64,000 nt of DNA from an uncultured Eubacteriales bacterium (GCA_934432725.1 CAKRZE010000001.1:1-64000); one strand, 5' to 3'. Positions 25,771 to 35,878 are shown, counted from the first letter of the stretch. Made by a program: numbers and translations. Notes: generated by a model not told the origin, from the letters alone.

Positions 25771-25799
25771 ATTATACCGGATGATTTCGGATTTGTCAA
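25771..25799 (-). promoter_or_regulatory. Promoter of the tyrS T-box transcript
   Basis: Perfect consensus on the minus strand: TTGACA (25799-25794), 17-bp spacer, TATAAT (25776-25771). Confidence 0.85.
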
Positions 25800-26113
25800 G
25801 GGAATGCGGGGGAATTATGTACGGCGAATTGACGGGTAAAACGAGGATTTCGTCCGATACGGCTTTTCCGGGAATCGGACTCATGCTTTTTTGGAAAAGA
25901 TACAGGAGTGAAGGAAGCGGGAGAACACGGAACAGAGCCGTTCTGCTTCAATCGGCAATTCGCGGGCGGGATACCGCACAGTTTCGGTCATGTCGCCGCT
26001 GCCGGTGAACAGATATCACCGCGGACAGGCAGGAAAGAAAGATAAATGAGCGGGCGGAACGGCTTTGCTCTGTCTTTGCCCTATGCATCCTTGCGGAGCG
26101 CGGCATATTCCGG
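25800..26113. other. Short gene-free interval
   Basis: About 310 bp between the tyrS promoter and the GHL10 stop codon. No gene or clear terminator seen. Confidence 0.4.
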
Positions 26114-27832
26114 CTAAGTTTCTTTCCATGAATAGGATTTCAGGAGCGGAATGAAGCATGCCCGTTCCTCAGCGCTTTCTCTGCGTTCCTCCCCGGTCAG
26201 CGCATCATAGCAGCATTGGTAGGAGAAAAGTGCGATGCCGGAGCAGGACTTGAGCGAACCGGTGTATTCGATGCAGCGCCTGATGATGTCTTTGTGAAGG
26301 GACCATTCGTTTCGACCGGAGCCTGCATAGGCATCGGTTCCGCTGACTGCCTTTGTCAGCGTCATGCCGATAATCAGTCTGACCGAATCGCACTGCACCA
26401 TGTCCTGCCATTTTTGGCAGACGGATTTAAAATCATTGGTCTGATGCTCCATTCCCCAATAGATCTGCGGGCAGATGTAGTCTGCATACCCGCTTTGGCT
26501 GCACCAGGTATATACATCCGCATACAGATTCCGGTAGGTATCCTCCGCACTTCCCGCCGGACTGATTCCGAACAGAATATCCCGGGAAACGGCTTTGATT
26601 GCGCGGTACAGTCCGGAGACCAGCTGATTCATCTGACTGCGTCTGAAATCACCGAGAGAAAGCGGGCGGCTGCTCTGTTTTGCATAAGCGGTATACGCCG
26701 AAAGATCAAAATCTGGATTTGTCGTGGGATAAAAGTAATCGTCCATATGAATGCCGTCAATATTATAGGAGGCGGCGATTTCGACTGCTCCGGCGATGAT
26801 CAGACTCCGGACCGGTTCATACGCCGGGTTCAGATAATACCGGTGATTGCAGGCAACAAGATAGGTCCCGTTTTTTTCAGGATCGCGGTACCATCTTCCG
26901 ACCGCATATTCGGACGGAACCTTCCCGATTTCCTCCTCTGTCATACAGCGGAGCGGATTGATCCACGCATGGACGGAAAGGTTTTTTCCGTGCGCCATTT
27001 CAATCAGGATTGCAAACGGATCGTAATCCGCTTGGTTTCCGTATGCACCGACCGTACAGGCTGACATCGGATACAGTGCCGAGGGGTACATGCTGTCCGT
27101 ATACGGACGAACCTGTACGATGACGGTATTGAAGCCCATGTCCGAGATACGGTTCAGTATGGTCTGAAGCAGAGTCCTGTATTCCGCCTCCGGACGCTGA
27201 CTGCCGTTTTTGCTGTAGACCTCTGCCATATCGAACTGCGACAGCCAGATGCACTTCATATCGGCATGGTTTACCGGCGTATATGCTTCTTTTCCGGTCA
27301 AAGCATTCTTTGTGAGACATATCTGTTTCAGAGAAAACGGAATGCTGTAGACCGGCTTGTTTTCTTTTGTTGTCTCGGTTACGGATTCAAAAAAGAAGTC
27401 AAGGGCATTTTGCATTCCGTCGGCATCGTATGCATCGATTACGATTTCAAATCGGGAAGCCCTGACGATATAGCCTCCCTTTCCGAGAGAATTCCGTGCG
27501 ATTCTGAGGTCCTCCGCTTCCCGATTGGTTCGTCCGATCCGGATTTCGAGATCGGAATGCGCCGCAACGCCGGTCGGTTCATAATCCCCTGCAATTTTCA
27601 GAGAACAGCCGGTCATAGCTTCAAAGCGTTCCCGGAATTCGGCTGCGGCATCCAGCTCCCACGGCTGCGCATTTTCTCCGTAAATCACGGTATATCCGCA
27701 GGAGCCGTCCGGCGCTGTCAGGCACAGGCGGCTGTCAAACAGATAGGTTTGTCCCGTCCGCCCGGCACATGCATTCAGAAGCCATAGGACAAAGGTCAGG
27801 GCGATCATGAAAAACAGCTTTTTTTTCATCAT
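26114..27832 (-). CDS. GHL10-family (DUF187) glycoside hydrolase-like lipoprotein
   Basis: A 572-residue exported lipoprotein: the signal peptide ends at LLNAC (lipid-modified C22). About residues 30-165 form an N-terminal domain resembling those before some glycosidase barrels, followed by a GHL10 TIM barrel with NTVIVQVRPYTDS, VHAWINPLR, IDGIHMDDYFYP and ICPQIYWGME, the usual conserved strand ends. Family members cleave unusual glycans, perhaps in the wall, but the substrate is not known. Two adjacent ATGs (27832, 27829) follow AAAGGA; either could be used. It is transcribed alone. Confidence 0.85.
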   Translation of the reverse strand: MMKKKLFFMIALTFVLWLLNACAGRTGQTYLFDSRLCLTAPDGSCGYTVIYGENAQPWELDAAAEFRERFEAMTGCSLKIAGDYEPTGVAAHSDLEIRIGRTNREAEDLRIARNSLGKGGYIVRASRFEIVIDAYDADGMQNALDFFFESVTETTKENKPVYSIPFSLKQICLTKNALTGKEAYTPVNHADMKCIWLSQFDMAEVYSKNGSQRPEAEYRTLLQTILNRISDMGFNTVIVQVRPYTDSMYPSALYPMSACTVGAYGNQADYDPFAILIEMAHGKNLSVHAWINPLRCMTEEEIGKVPSEYAVGRWYRDPEKNGTYLVACNHRYYLNPAYEPVRSLIIAGAVEIAASYNIDGIHMDDYFYPTTNPDFDLSAYTAYAKQSSRPLSLGDFRRSQMNQLVSGLYRAIKAVSRDILFGISPAGSAEDTYRNLYADVYTWCSQSGYADYICPQIYWGMEHQTNDFKSVCQKWQDMVQCDSVRLIIGMTLTKAVSGTDAYAGSGRNEWSLHKDIIRRCIEYTGSLKSCSGIALFSYQCCYDALTGEERRESAEERACFIPLLKSYSWKET

Positions 27833-28344
27833 GAGTATCCTTTCGGTATTGCTTGCGGTCCGGGTAATATGAGAATGCCGTGGAGTGATCCTTTGCGCGG
27901 CTTGGCTGCCCCGGAAGCAGGCTGCTGCTCGGTTTGTCCGTTTTTTTCGGAGGCGGGCATGGGGCGCCAAAATCCGGATATCCTGTATGACGGCAGTGTG
28001 CCGGCATTCCGGTCGTTTCGGAACAGCGGATGCGTCGTGTGGCGGCATCGGCTTCCGGGTATCACCCATGGATATTAAATGCGGAAGTCTTTTCTGTTAT
28101 GACATGTTTTTCGATCTGACGGCGCTGGTGATGGATTTTCGGATACGCAGCAAGGATCGTATGCGTTCCGAAAACAGCCGGCACGGTATGTTTGCTTTGA
28201 TATTTTTTTGATATGCAGACTTTTCCGAAGTGTGTGAAAATTCCCATTCATAAAAAGAGCAACTTCGAAAATAATAGTATCAGAACCTGAAACACGGTTC
28301 AATTCAAATAGATTTGCAAAACAAAAACACAAGGAGAATTTGTG
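27833..28344. other. Gene-free interval before the SASP gene
   Basis: About 510 bp with no recognisable gene. The 3' 100 bp are AT-rich, as expected for the sporulation promoter of the SASP gene, but I could not place convincing sigma-G boxes. Confidence 0.4.
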
Positions 28345-28533
28345 ATGTCTAACAACAACGAAATGAAGGCTGCTCTTGAGAAGTTCAAGATGGAAGCTGC
28401 CAGCGAAGTTGGCGTAAACCTGAAGCAGGGCTACAATGGCGATCTGACCGCACGTCAGGCAGGTTCTGTCGGCGGACAGATGGTCAAGAAGATGATCGAG
28501 AAGTACGAGAACGATGCAAAGGCTGGCAAATAA
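28345..28533 (+). CDS. Alpha/beta-type small acid-soluble spore protein
   Basis: A 62-residue SASP that coats and protects DNA in the dormant spore. It contains the family's two blocks: KFKMEAASEVGVNL, which includes the germination-protease cleavage site, and LTARQAGSVGGQMVKKMI. ATG at 28345 has AAGGAG 8 bases upstream; the GTG just before it is less likely. A strong hairpin terminator follows 30 bp after the stop, so the gene is monocistronic. It would be expressed in the forespore, normally under sigma-G. Confidence 0.95.
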   Translation: MSNNNEMKAALEKFKMEAASEVGVNLKQGYNGDLTARQAGSVGGQMVKKMIEKYENDAKAGK

Positions 28534-28562
28534 GTACTGATTCGATTTCCCGGCAAAGCGTA

Positions 28563-28594
28563 CCGGACACGGCCGCTGACGCGGCTGTGTCCGG
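28563..28594 (+). terminator. Terminator of the SASP gene
   Basis: CCGGACACGGCCGC (28563-28576) pairs with GCGGCTGTGTCCGG (28581-28594) around a 4-base loop and is followed by ATTTTAT. Confidence 0.8.
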
Positions 28595-28836
28595 ATTTTA
28601 TATGCTGCTTCTCCATGTTTTTCAGCGTTTAAAATGAGGGTATCCGTTTACAATAAGAGTATACACCGTGCCTTCGGGCATAGGGGAGGAAGCGCCGGAT
28701 GCTTTTGGCATTTGCCGAAAAAGGCTTGGCTTACGGATTTCTTTTTGCAAAAAGCGGTCCTGCATCGGCGTTTCCCGGAGGATAAGAAGATGATCAGAAA
28801 GGAAGCCTTTACAAGTGGAAGGCTGCGGCAATCGAT

Positions 28837-29640
28837 ATGAAACGAAGCAGGAACGGCTGGGGCGTTCTTATGGCAGCACTGATTTTTTTGACCGGCGCGG
28901 ACAGCGTATGTGCGGTCAAAGCGCATACCGCACAAGCGCCGTACAATTGGTATTGCAAAAACAGAGAGGGGAATATTCCTCCGGACATTGCGCCGGAATT
29001 TTCATTTATCGGTGAACACGGGGGATATTGGCTGGACGAGGAGAAAAAGCAAAAGACGGACGACAAGGTGATTTATCTGACCTTTGATGCAGGCTATGAG
29101 AACGGAAATGTGGAGAAAATTCTGGATGCTTTGAAAAAGCATCGGGCGACCGGTGCGTTCTTTGTCCTGAGCAATCTCATTACAACCAACACCGATTTGG
29201 TCAGACGGATGAAGGAGGAGGGGCATCTGGTCTGCAATCATACCTCCAAGCACAAGAATATGACGAAAATCACGGAATATACGGCATTTGAGGCGGAATT
29301 GAAGGCGTTGGAGCAGGTATACTACGATAAAACCGGCGAGAAGCTGGATCCGTTTTATCGTCCGCCGGAGGGCTGCTTTTCCGAGGAAAATCTGGATTTT
29401 GCGCTGCGCTGCGGGTATAAGACAATTTTCTGGAGCTATGCCTATGCGGACTGGGATAATCAGAAGCAGCTGCCGGCGGTGAAGGCAAAGGACAAGGTGC
29501 TCGGGCATACGCATAACGGAATGGTGCTTCTTCTGCACCCCACCTCACAGACAAATGCCGAGATCATGGATGATCTGCTGACGGAATGGGAAAAGGAAGG
29601 GTATCGCTTCGGGAGTCTGTATGAGCTGACGGGGTCGTGA
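28837..29640 (+). CDS. pdaA: PdaA-type polysaccharide deacetylase (spore cortex delta-lactam synthesis)
   Basis: A 267-residue secreted or membrane-bound NodB-family deacetylase. The PdaA hallmark YLTFDAGYENG is present, with NHTSKH as the His metal ligands, the YRPPEGCFSE block and a C-terminal LLHP. PdaA removes acetyl from muramic acid so that muramic delta-lactam can form in the cortex, a mark needed for germination. An N-terminal hydrophobic segment (about residues 9-27) acts as a signal peptide. ATG at 28837 has only a weak, distant GGAAGG. A second deacetylase gene follows directly. Confidence 0.88.
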   Translation: MKRSRNGWGVLMAALIFLTGADSVCAVKAHTAQAPYNWYCKNREGNIPPDIAPEFSFIGEHGGYWLDEEKKQKTDDKVIYLTFDAGYENGNVEKILDALKKHRATGAFFVLSNLITTNTDLVRRMKEEGHLVCNHTSKHKNMTKITEYTAFEAELKALEQVYYDKTGEKLDPFYRPPEGCFSEENLDFALRCGYKTIFWSYAYADWDNQKQLPAVKAKDKVLGHTHNGMVLLLHPTSQTNAEIMDDLLTEWEKEGYRFGSLYELTGS

Positions 29641-29642
29641 AT

Positions 29643-30404
29643 ATGCATCGGCTGTTTATAAAAAAAGACCGTTTGTGTACGAAAAGGCGGATCGCATCGG
29701 GGCTTTTGTGCGCGGTTTTGATTTTGAGTATATTTTTTCCGTTCTTTCCGGGTATTTTGGCGGGCGCAGAGGGCGAGTACCCGATTTACCGGGAAAAGAA
29801 TCTGAAGAAAAAAATGATCGCCTTGACCTTTGATGACGGTCCCCATCCTGTCCACACACCGGAGATTCTGGATATTCTGAAGGAATACGGCGTTCACGCA
29901 ACCTTTTTTGTCATCGGGCAAAATGCCGAATATTATCCGGAGCTTATCCGGCGTGAGCTTGCCGAGGGACATGAGATCGGGAATCACACCTATTCACACC
30001 CGCATGTTTCCAAAATCACAACGGATCAGCTGCTCAACGAGATTCTGGATACGGAGGACGTGCTGCTGTCTGTCTGCGGATATCAGCCAAGGCTGTTCCG
30101 ACCGCCGGAGGGATGTTATTCGGAGGTGATCGGAAATCTGCTTGTGCGCATGGATTATGTTCCCGTTATTTGGTCCGTGGACACGCTGGATTGGAAGCGC
30201 CCCGCGGCATCTGCCATTGAAAACAGAATTTTAGGGCATGTAAAAAGCGGGGATATTATCCTCTGTCACGATTATGTGACAAAGAGCAATACCCCCGCAG
30301 CGCTGAGAAAGGTGATTCCGGCGCTCCTGGAAGAAGGCTATGAATTTGTGACGGTGTCAGAGCTGATGGATGCGGCGCAGGATATTGAGCTTCCGTCGCA
30401 GTAA
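29643..30404 (+). CDS. Secreted NodB-domain polysaccharide deacetylase
   Basis: A 253-residue deacetylase with an N-terminal hydrophobic signal anchor (about residues 15-40) and an intact NodB domain: metal and catalytic residues in TFDDGPH, NHTYSHPH, RPPEG and SVDTLDW, ending with ILCHD. It acts outside the membrane on peptidoglycan or another N-acetylated glycan. It begins 2 bp after the pdaA stop (a GTG at 29637 overlaps that stop and is an alternative), so the two are co-translated. Its 3' end overlaps the convergent gene at 30338 by 67 bp. Confidence 0.88.
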   Translation: MHRLFIKKDRLCTKRRIASGLLCAVLILSIFFPFFPGILAGAEGEYPIYREKNLKKKMIALTFDDGPHPVHTPEILDILKEYGVHATFFVIGQNAEYYPELIRRELAEGHEIGNHTYSHPHVSKITTDQLLNEILDTEDVLLSVCGYQPRLFRPPEGCYSEVIGNLLVRMDYVPVIWSVDTLDWKRPAASAIENRILGHVKSGDIILCHDYVTKSNTPAALRKVIPALLEEGYEFVTVSELMDAAQDIELPSQ

Positions 30405-31303
30405 AATACGACGCTGCCCATGCGGTCCGTCCGGTAAACCGTAATATTGTTCTGCTTGAGCTTTTGCGTGGTTTCCCGGTGCGGGTGTCCGTAGTCATTG
30501 CCTTTCCCGCAGGAAATGACGGCGAAGGACGGGGATACCGCCTTTAAAAGGGCATCGGAGGTCGATGTGACGGAGCCGTGATGACCGATCTTCAGAACAT
30601 CTGCACGAAAAACATCCGGGGAGGAGGAGAAACGCTTCAGGATCTCTGCCTCCTCTGTTTTTTCGGCGTCACCGGTGAATAAAAACCGTTTCTGACCGAT
30701 ATCAAGGCGCAATACCACCGAGCAGTTGTTCAGCTCATCCGCGTGGATGACGACAGGACCCAAAAGGGTGAACGAAGCATCGGCAAACGGATATGTTTCG
30801 TCCGGAGCCGCTGTCTTCATGGCTGCGCCGCTCCTGTCCAGCGCTTTCAGCGTTTTTTCAAAGGTGCTTGTTGTTGTCGTGACATCGGGGAGGATAACGG
30901 TTCCGACCTTGTAGGTGTCAAGAATCATATCCGCTCCGCCGATGTGGTCCTCATGCGGATGCGTCAGGATCAGATAATCCAGCCGCTTCACAGAATGCTT
31001 ATCCAGATAAGTGCGCAAAGCCGTCTCGGCAGAATTCGGACCGGCATCAATCAGCATGTTTTCACCGGTGGGCGCCTGAATCAGCGCACTGTCTCCCTGA
31101 CCGACGTCAATCACGTGAATCCGATAGGCGGCGTTGCTCTGCATGTCGGCAGGCTCGGTCTGCACCGGATTTCCGAAGATGTCTTTTCCGGTAAGCGCGG
31201 GATAGAAATAAGACAGCAGAAGGATGGCAGCAAGAAAGCAGAGGGTCAGAAGGTAGGATGCGGGACTGTGTGAACTCTTTTTTCTTTTTCTGGTGGAGGA
31301 CAT
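30338..31303 (-). CDS. ComEC-like metallo-beta-lactamase-fold hydrolase
   Basis: A 321-residue protein with one N-terminal membrane segment (about residues 14-34) and an extracellular beta-lactamase-fold domain like the C-terminal domain of the DNA-uptake protein ComEC. Metal-binding motifs are THPHEDHIGG, FTGD and GHHGS, with IHVIDVGQGDS at the start of the fold. It lacks the ComEC channel, so it is better viewed as a membrane-tethered nuclease or phosphodiesterase of unknown role. ATG at 31303 follows AAGGCGG. Its last 67 bp overlap, tail to tail, the deacetylase gene on the plus strand. Confidence 0.85.
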   Translation of the reverse strand: MSSTRKRKKSSHSPASYLLTLCFLAAILLLSYFYPALTGKDIFGNPVQTEPADMQSNAAYRIHVIDVGQGDSALIQAPTGENMLIDAGPNSAETALRTYLDKHSVKRLDYLILTHPHEDHIGGADMILDTYKVGTVILPDVTTTTSTFEKTLKALDRSGAAMKTAAPDETYPFADASFTLLGPVVIHADELNNCSVVLRLDIGQKRFLFTGDAEKTEEAEILKRFSSSPDVFRADVLKIGHHGSVTSTSDALLKAVSPSFAVISCGKGNDYGHPHRETTQKLKQNNITVYRTDRMGSVVFYCDGSSISCAASISSDTVTNS

Positions 31304-32008
31304 ATGTAAAAACCGCCTTCGCTTAGGCGGCGGCTCCTTTCCTTTTTGGAATGGTGCATGCCGGAGTGACCGATGCATGAAGGAAATATGAAAAATCAAT
31401 GACTGCTGCGGAGGCTGAGGCGGACATAAGGCGCCTTGGACTATGCCGCTCCGATCGGAAAAGAATCTGCATGTGCGGATGGTATGAACTTTTTCCTTGA
31501 AGCAGCCGTCTCTTTGGGAGAGCGGTCCGGAAGGTCGGTTTTCCGAAAAGCGGCTGCAAGTGCCGTCCGACTGCGTTGCGGTGCGCATCGGGGCAGCTGC
31601 CGGGAGGAAAATTCAGATCAGCCGGCGCGCGGTATGTACATGCGTTTTTTTGAAAAAATCCGCTTTTTCAGGGGAGGGCGGAGGGCATCCTCTGTTTCAA
31701 CAGTATGCGCATTCCAAAGATGCTGTGCCGCGCCGGGGCGTTTTGCGGCGGTGCCCCCGTGCCTCCGATCAAACGATACGCAATCGGCTGCGCTTGTGCA
31801 GCTGAACCGGAATGCGGAGACTAGGCACTTTTGTGCTGCCGTATGCTGTGCCGGAGCGGCTGCAAGTGCCGCTCCGGGAAGCGGCATTCGCAGAAGATAT
31901 TGAGGCTCTCACGGGGCATTGGGACGGGAATCGGATTTTCGATGCGGTCAGGCAGTCTGACCCATCGGATGCTGTTTTGTCCGAACAGGAACAGCCGACA
32001 GCGGCATA
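31304..32008. other. Gene-free interval
   Basis: About 700 bp between two minus-strand genes. A CCGCC/GGCGG hairpin lies just upstream of the start at 31303 and overlaps its ribosome binding site. I see no gene, and long frames on either strand look random. Confidence 0.45.
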
Positions 32009-32434
32009 TCAGCCTCTTTTTTGAAAAATACCGGCGCACAGGCACCTGTGCAGAAGACTGCAAAGGGGAAGTGCCGGTACACACAGCAGGAACCACAGCA
32101 GAGAAAAAAGCGGGCAGACCTGTCCGAGCAGATTAAAGGGTCTTTTGGAGTAATCCCAGACGCCCCAGTGTAAGATCCGGTTGACAATACAGCCGACCGA
32201 AAACTCCGCAGCGGTGATAACCAGTGCCCCCGCCGCGCAGCGGAGCAGAAAGGGCTTTTCGGGATATTTTCGCTGAATCCGGTACAGACAGACCAGACAA
32301 AAGCCTCCTGTCAGCGCCATGGTCCAGTGCGAAAAGCCGCGCCACAGGATCTCAATACCGGTATAGCTCAAGGCTCCGGTGCCGAATACGGCAAGAGACT
32401 CCGGGATAAAGTCCGAAATGGCTTTTTTCATCAT
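32009..32434 (-). CDS. CmpB-type membrane protein (putative ABC-transporter type IV, PF06541-like)
   Basis: A 141-residue membrane protein resembling the family named putative ABC-transporter permease (CmpB): four hydrophobic helices and the block EFSVGCIVNRILHWGVWDYS with LGQVCPLFSLLWF, which is characteristic. No ABC ATPase is next to it, and the transporter label for this family rests on little evidence. Two consecutive ATGs (32434, 32431) are possible starts; the ribosome binding site is poor, AAGG being about 14 bases upstream. Confidence 0.72.
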   Translation of the reverse strand: MMKKAISDFIPESLAVFGTGALSYTGIEILWRGFSHWTMALTGGFCLVCLYRIQRKYPEKPFLLRCAAGALVITAAEFSVGCIVNRILHWGVWDYSKRPFNLLGQVCPLFSLLWFLLCVPALPLCSLLHRCLCAGIFQKRG

Positions 32435-32612
32435 CTGTATACCCGACCTTCTGCGAAAAGCATGCTTTCGCGTAATCGGAGACAGATTGCCTGCGAATTG
32501 CCTCCGTCCCATACAGTATGACCGGATGCCGGCATTGCCATACGGGCAAAGGCGGGAGAGCGGGATGAAAATGACCGATACGTTATTTTTTCGGAATGAC
32601 TCCGCAAAGCGG

Positions 32613-32643
32613 AAAAATCGCGGCTGCACAGTGTCAGCCGCGA
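32613..32643 (-). terminator. Probable terminator downstream of the YfhO gene
   Basis: TCGCGGCTG and CAGCCGCGA (32618-32626, 32635-32643) form a 9-bp stem followed on the minus strand by TTTTT. It lies about 230 bp past the YfhO stop. Closer to that stop, at 32823-32840, is a perfect CCGGACAT/ATGTCCGG hairpin without a T-run. Confidence 0.6.
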
Positions 32644-32869
32644 CGGTGCGGAGAGGCAGCCGGGAGCCAATCTGTTTTGCTCAGCCGTCCTTGCAGGCGG
32701 CGCAAAACGGAAGAATCGGAAGCTCCCGGACCGCTCCGGCGCGTCCTGCGGGATAGCCCGCGGGTGACCGGAGAGCGGCAGGGCAGGTGCAGGGCTGCGC
32801 GGCTTTTTATTTTTCGGAAGTCCCGGACATTCATGTCCGGAAGGATGCGAACGGATGGGAAAGCGGGAA

Positions 32870-35557
32870 TCAGAAGATTCCGTTTGCCTCTGCCCATTGC
32901 CGGTTTCTGCGGCGGATCCGGAGAATATCCAGAACAATTGCCGCGCCGAACAGACCGACGCCGATCAGGGAGACCTTGCTGGCAACCGTATAGCATTTCG
33001 GGCTGTATACCATCCGTACCTCATGGGTTCCCGCATCAATATCAAAGGCAGTCAGAGAATCCAGCGCCTTATAGGTCTGAACCTCATTTCCGTCCACTGT
33101 GATCTTCCAGCCGGCATCATACGGAATGGTCGCAAAGACAGAGGTCATTTCCTCCGGTACGGTGATCGTGCCGGTAATTTCCGTATCTGCAAAGGACGTG
33201 ATGTTGAGTCCGCCCTGCTGAAGCTTCTGCATGGAAGAGCGGAATGCATCGTAATCTACGGAATAGAAATAATTTTCTTTGTTTCTCAGGTAAATCGGCT
33301 CATCGTCTTTCAGGGTCAGTGTGACCTTGACCTCCTGCTCCTCCTCATAGACACCGAGCGAGAACACACGGTTGGAGTCGCTGCCGAAATAGCTGCCGAG
33401 TGATTTTCCGTTGACCGATATCTTGCATTCGCGCGGATAATCGGTGGCAAAATAGCAGAACAGCTCGGAATGGGGGCGTGCGGTCAGCGTAAAGGTGACC
33501 GATGCGGTTTTTCCGGTTACGGTAGGACCGTATTTCCAGTGATCGACGTAATTTCTTGCCACATCGATGTTGTCCAGCGTTGTCGGCACATCCTCATACG
33601 GGACATAGATCGGAACCGGCTCGCTCTGTCCAAGCATGGTGCCGACAAGCGCGTTCATGCGCTCAAACGGAGAATGGTATGCCTCCATGTTGAACGCCCC
33701 GGTTTTCCGGTCCGCAGCAAAGGCGAGGGAGAGCGCATACGGGTTCTCATAGACATAATAATTATGCTTTTCATCCGATTTGATCAGGTTATACAGCTCC
33801 GTGCTCTGCACGCCCTCGGAAATGATATATTTCAGGTCGAAAATGGAATCCGAGACGGGATGTCCGCCCAGATATTTGGACCAGTGGGAGGTCGAAGAAT
33901 AGCCGAATTCCCTCAGGAGCTTGACCGTGGACGCGTTCAGGGTCGAGGTGGAATTGGAAAGCCCGTGGAAATGCAGCGCCATGCTGTCATTTGTCTTGCG
34001 GTGGAAATTTTTTTCCATACGGTAAAACGGAGAGGTGTCATATGCCTGCACGTACTCCACAAGCGGGCGAACCTTTTCCATATAGCTGTTGTAGGAGGTG
34101 CGGGAGCTGATGACCACATCCTGATCCAGCGCGATAGTTCCGAACAGTCCGGAAACAAACAGCTCGACACAGACCGTTGCCAGCAGAATCGCCGAGGATG
34201 CGCGCCCGATGGAGCCTTTGCATTCCATGTACAGCACGACCACATATGCCGCGAGGCAGGCAACGCTGAACCAGATGCATTTCAGGTCGCTGATATATTC
34301 GTAATCCTGCTTCTGGATCAGCATCAGAATAATGCCGAGCAGTGCGGCATCGATGACGACGTATTTGAAGTTGAGCTTTCCGATATACTCCAGCGCCTTA
34401 TAGGAGAAGACCAGCATCAGGAAGACAAACATAAAGCTGTAGCGGTAGTTGAGCCAGTTGGGACGCTGGAAGCCGTGCCAGACGATATCGACCGCAGAGC
34501 AGTCAAAGGAGAAGAGCAGGATCAGAAGCAGATAGCCGGAAAGCAGACGCTCTCTCGCGCGGATCCGCGAGGTGAGGAAATAAAGCGGGAGCAGCATCAG
34601 TGCAACGGTTCCGCAATAAACGAAGGGGAGTCCGGCAGGACGCACGGTGTCATAGGAGCCGGGGAAGAACTTTGTGAAAAAGTCCAGAAGGTCAAAGTTT
34701 TGCGAGAACGTGAAATTCGGCTTGGAGAAGGAGCTCTTTCCGAATTGCAGCGAGGTGTATGCCGGATACCAGATGATCATGGAGATCATGATGACGATTC
34801 CGGAATAGACAGCCATGCGCAGAAGAGAGCGCCAGAAGTGATTTTCCTCCATGTAAAAGTTGTTTTCGAACTTCCTGTTGTGCGCAAAATAATAATAGAA
34901 GAAATACAGGGCGCAGAAGATGCACATCATATAGCCGATGTAGAAATTCGACAGCATGCAGAGCGAGAGGGAAACGACATATAGCCCGAATTTCTGCCGG
35001 CAGATCAGCCGTTCGATTCCGAGGGCGACAAGCGGAAGCAGGATCAGGTTGTCCACCCACATGGTGTTATGTCCGAAGGCGATCATATAGCCGCAAAGCG
35101 CATAGCACATGGACAGGGAAATGATCCGCAATTTGCTGGTGTGGCTGATCTGATGCAGGTAGTAAGCCATGGTGGCGCCCATAGAGCCGACCTTCAGAAG
35201 CATGATCAGGAGCAGTCCTTCCGTGATGTGTTCCTCGGAAAACAGACAGATCAGGAAGGAGAACGGGCTTGCCAGATAATAGGCATACATACCCATGAAT
35301 TCGCCTCCGATGGAGCGGTTCCACGTATAGAGCAGGCTTCCGCCGTTTAAGACCTTATCGCGCAGCTCTTCAAAGAAGTACACATACTGTCCGTTCAGAT
35401 CCAGAACCAGTACGGAGTTTGTCCCGAAGGGGTAAACCTCCATCGCGATGAAAATCAGCCACATAATCAGGGCGGGGAGGAGAAATGCGAAGAGGAGATA
35501 GCCGTATTCAAAACGGTTCACCGTGTCGCGGAGCTTTCCGAAGGTTTTTTTAAACAA
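32870..35557 (-). CDS. YfhO-family membrane protein
   Basis: An 895-residue polytopic membrane protein of the YfhO family, whose characterised members add sugars to teichoic acids on the outer face of the membrane. About a dozen transmembrane helices occupy residues 20-470 with extracytoplasmic loops typical of lipid-linked sugar transferases; the rest is a large extracellular region with a final membrane helix near residue 870. The start is TTG at 35557 (TTGTTTAAAAAAACC) with AAAGGCGG upstream. It begins 18 bp after the DUF951 gene and shares its promoter. Confidence 0.88.
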   Translation of the reverse strand: MFKKTFGKLRDTVNRFEYGYLLFAFLLPALIMWLIFIAMEVYPFGTNSVLVLDLNGQYVYFFEELRDKVLNGGSLLYTWNRSIGGEFMGMYAYYLASPFSFLICLFSEEHITEGLLLIMLLKVGSMGATMAYYLHQISHTSKLRIISLSMCYALCGYMIAFGHNTMWVDNLILLPLVALGIERLICRQKFGLYVVSLSLCMLSNFYIGYMMCIFCALYFFYYYFAHNRKFENNFYMEENHFWRSLLRMAVYSGIVIMISMIIWYPAYTSLQFGKSSFSKPNFTFSQNFDLLDFFTKFFPGSYDTVRPAGLPFVYCGTVALMLLPLYFLTSRIRARERLLSGYLLLILLFSFDCSAVDIVWHGFQRPNWLNYRYSFMFVFLMLVFSYKALEYIGKLNFKYVVIDAALLGIILMLIQKQDYEYISDLKCIWFSVACLAAYVVVLYMECKGSIGRASSAILLATVCVELFVSGLFGTIALDQDVVISSRTSYNSYMEKVRPLVEYVQAYDTSPFYRMEKNFHRKTNDSMALHFHGLSNSTSTLNASTVKLLREFGYSSTSHWSKYLGGHPVSDSIFDLKYIISEGVQSTELYNLIKSDEKHNYYVYENPYALSLAFAADRKTGAFNMEAYHSPFERMNALVGTMLGQSEPVPIYVPYEDVPTTLDNIDVARNYVDHWKYGPTVTGKTASVTFTLTARPHSELFCYFATDYPRECKISVNGKSLGSYFGSDSNRVFSLGVYEEEQEVKVTLTLKDDEPIYLRNKENYFYSVDYDAFRSSMQKLQQGGLNITSFADTEITGTITVPEEMTSVFATIPYDAGWKITVDGNEVQTYKALDSLTAFDIDAGTHEVRMVYSPKCYTVASKVSLIGVGLFGAAIVLDILRIRRRNRQWAEANGIF

Positions 35558-35575
35558 AGAGATACCGCCTTTCCG

Positions 35576-35767
35576 TCAGGTGTGCGGCAGAACCTGCCGT
35601 ATGTTTTTTTCCAGTTTGATACGGGGGACCGTGACGTCCCTCCCGCATTTACAGCATACAATCCGGATGTCGGAGCCGACACGCATGACCCGAAACAGCT
35701 CGGAACCGCAGGGGTGCGGCTTTTTCAGCTTCAGCGTGTCACCGACAGAAAAAGAAATAATCTTCAT
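35576..35767 (-). CDS. DUF951-family small protein
   Basis: A 63-residue protein of the DUF951 family: FSVGDTLKLKKPHPCGS near the N-terminus, RVGSDIRIVCCKCGRDVTVPR in the middle and a basic tail. The cysteines (CG, CCKCG) suggest a small zinc-bound beta fold; function is unknown. Family members are often found beside mechanosensitive channel or ribosome-associated genes, but here the partner is the YfhO gene. ATG at 35767 has AAGGA 9 bases upstream. Confidence 0.85.
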   Translation of the reverse strand: MKIISFSVGDTLKLKKPHPCGSELFRVMRVGSDIRIVCCKCGRDVTVPRIKLEKNIRQVLPHT

Positions 35768-35878
35768 GTGTCAGTGTCCTTTTCCGTAACCGGCATAATA
35801 ATCTCCGGATGCCGGACGGATGGAAAGCGGCGCTTGTTCCGCCCGGAGATCCAATAAAAATATTGACATGTTTCGGTT

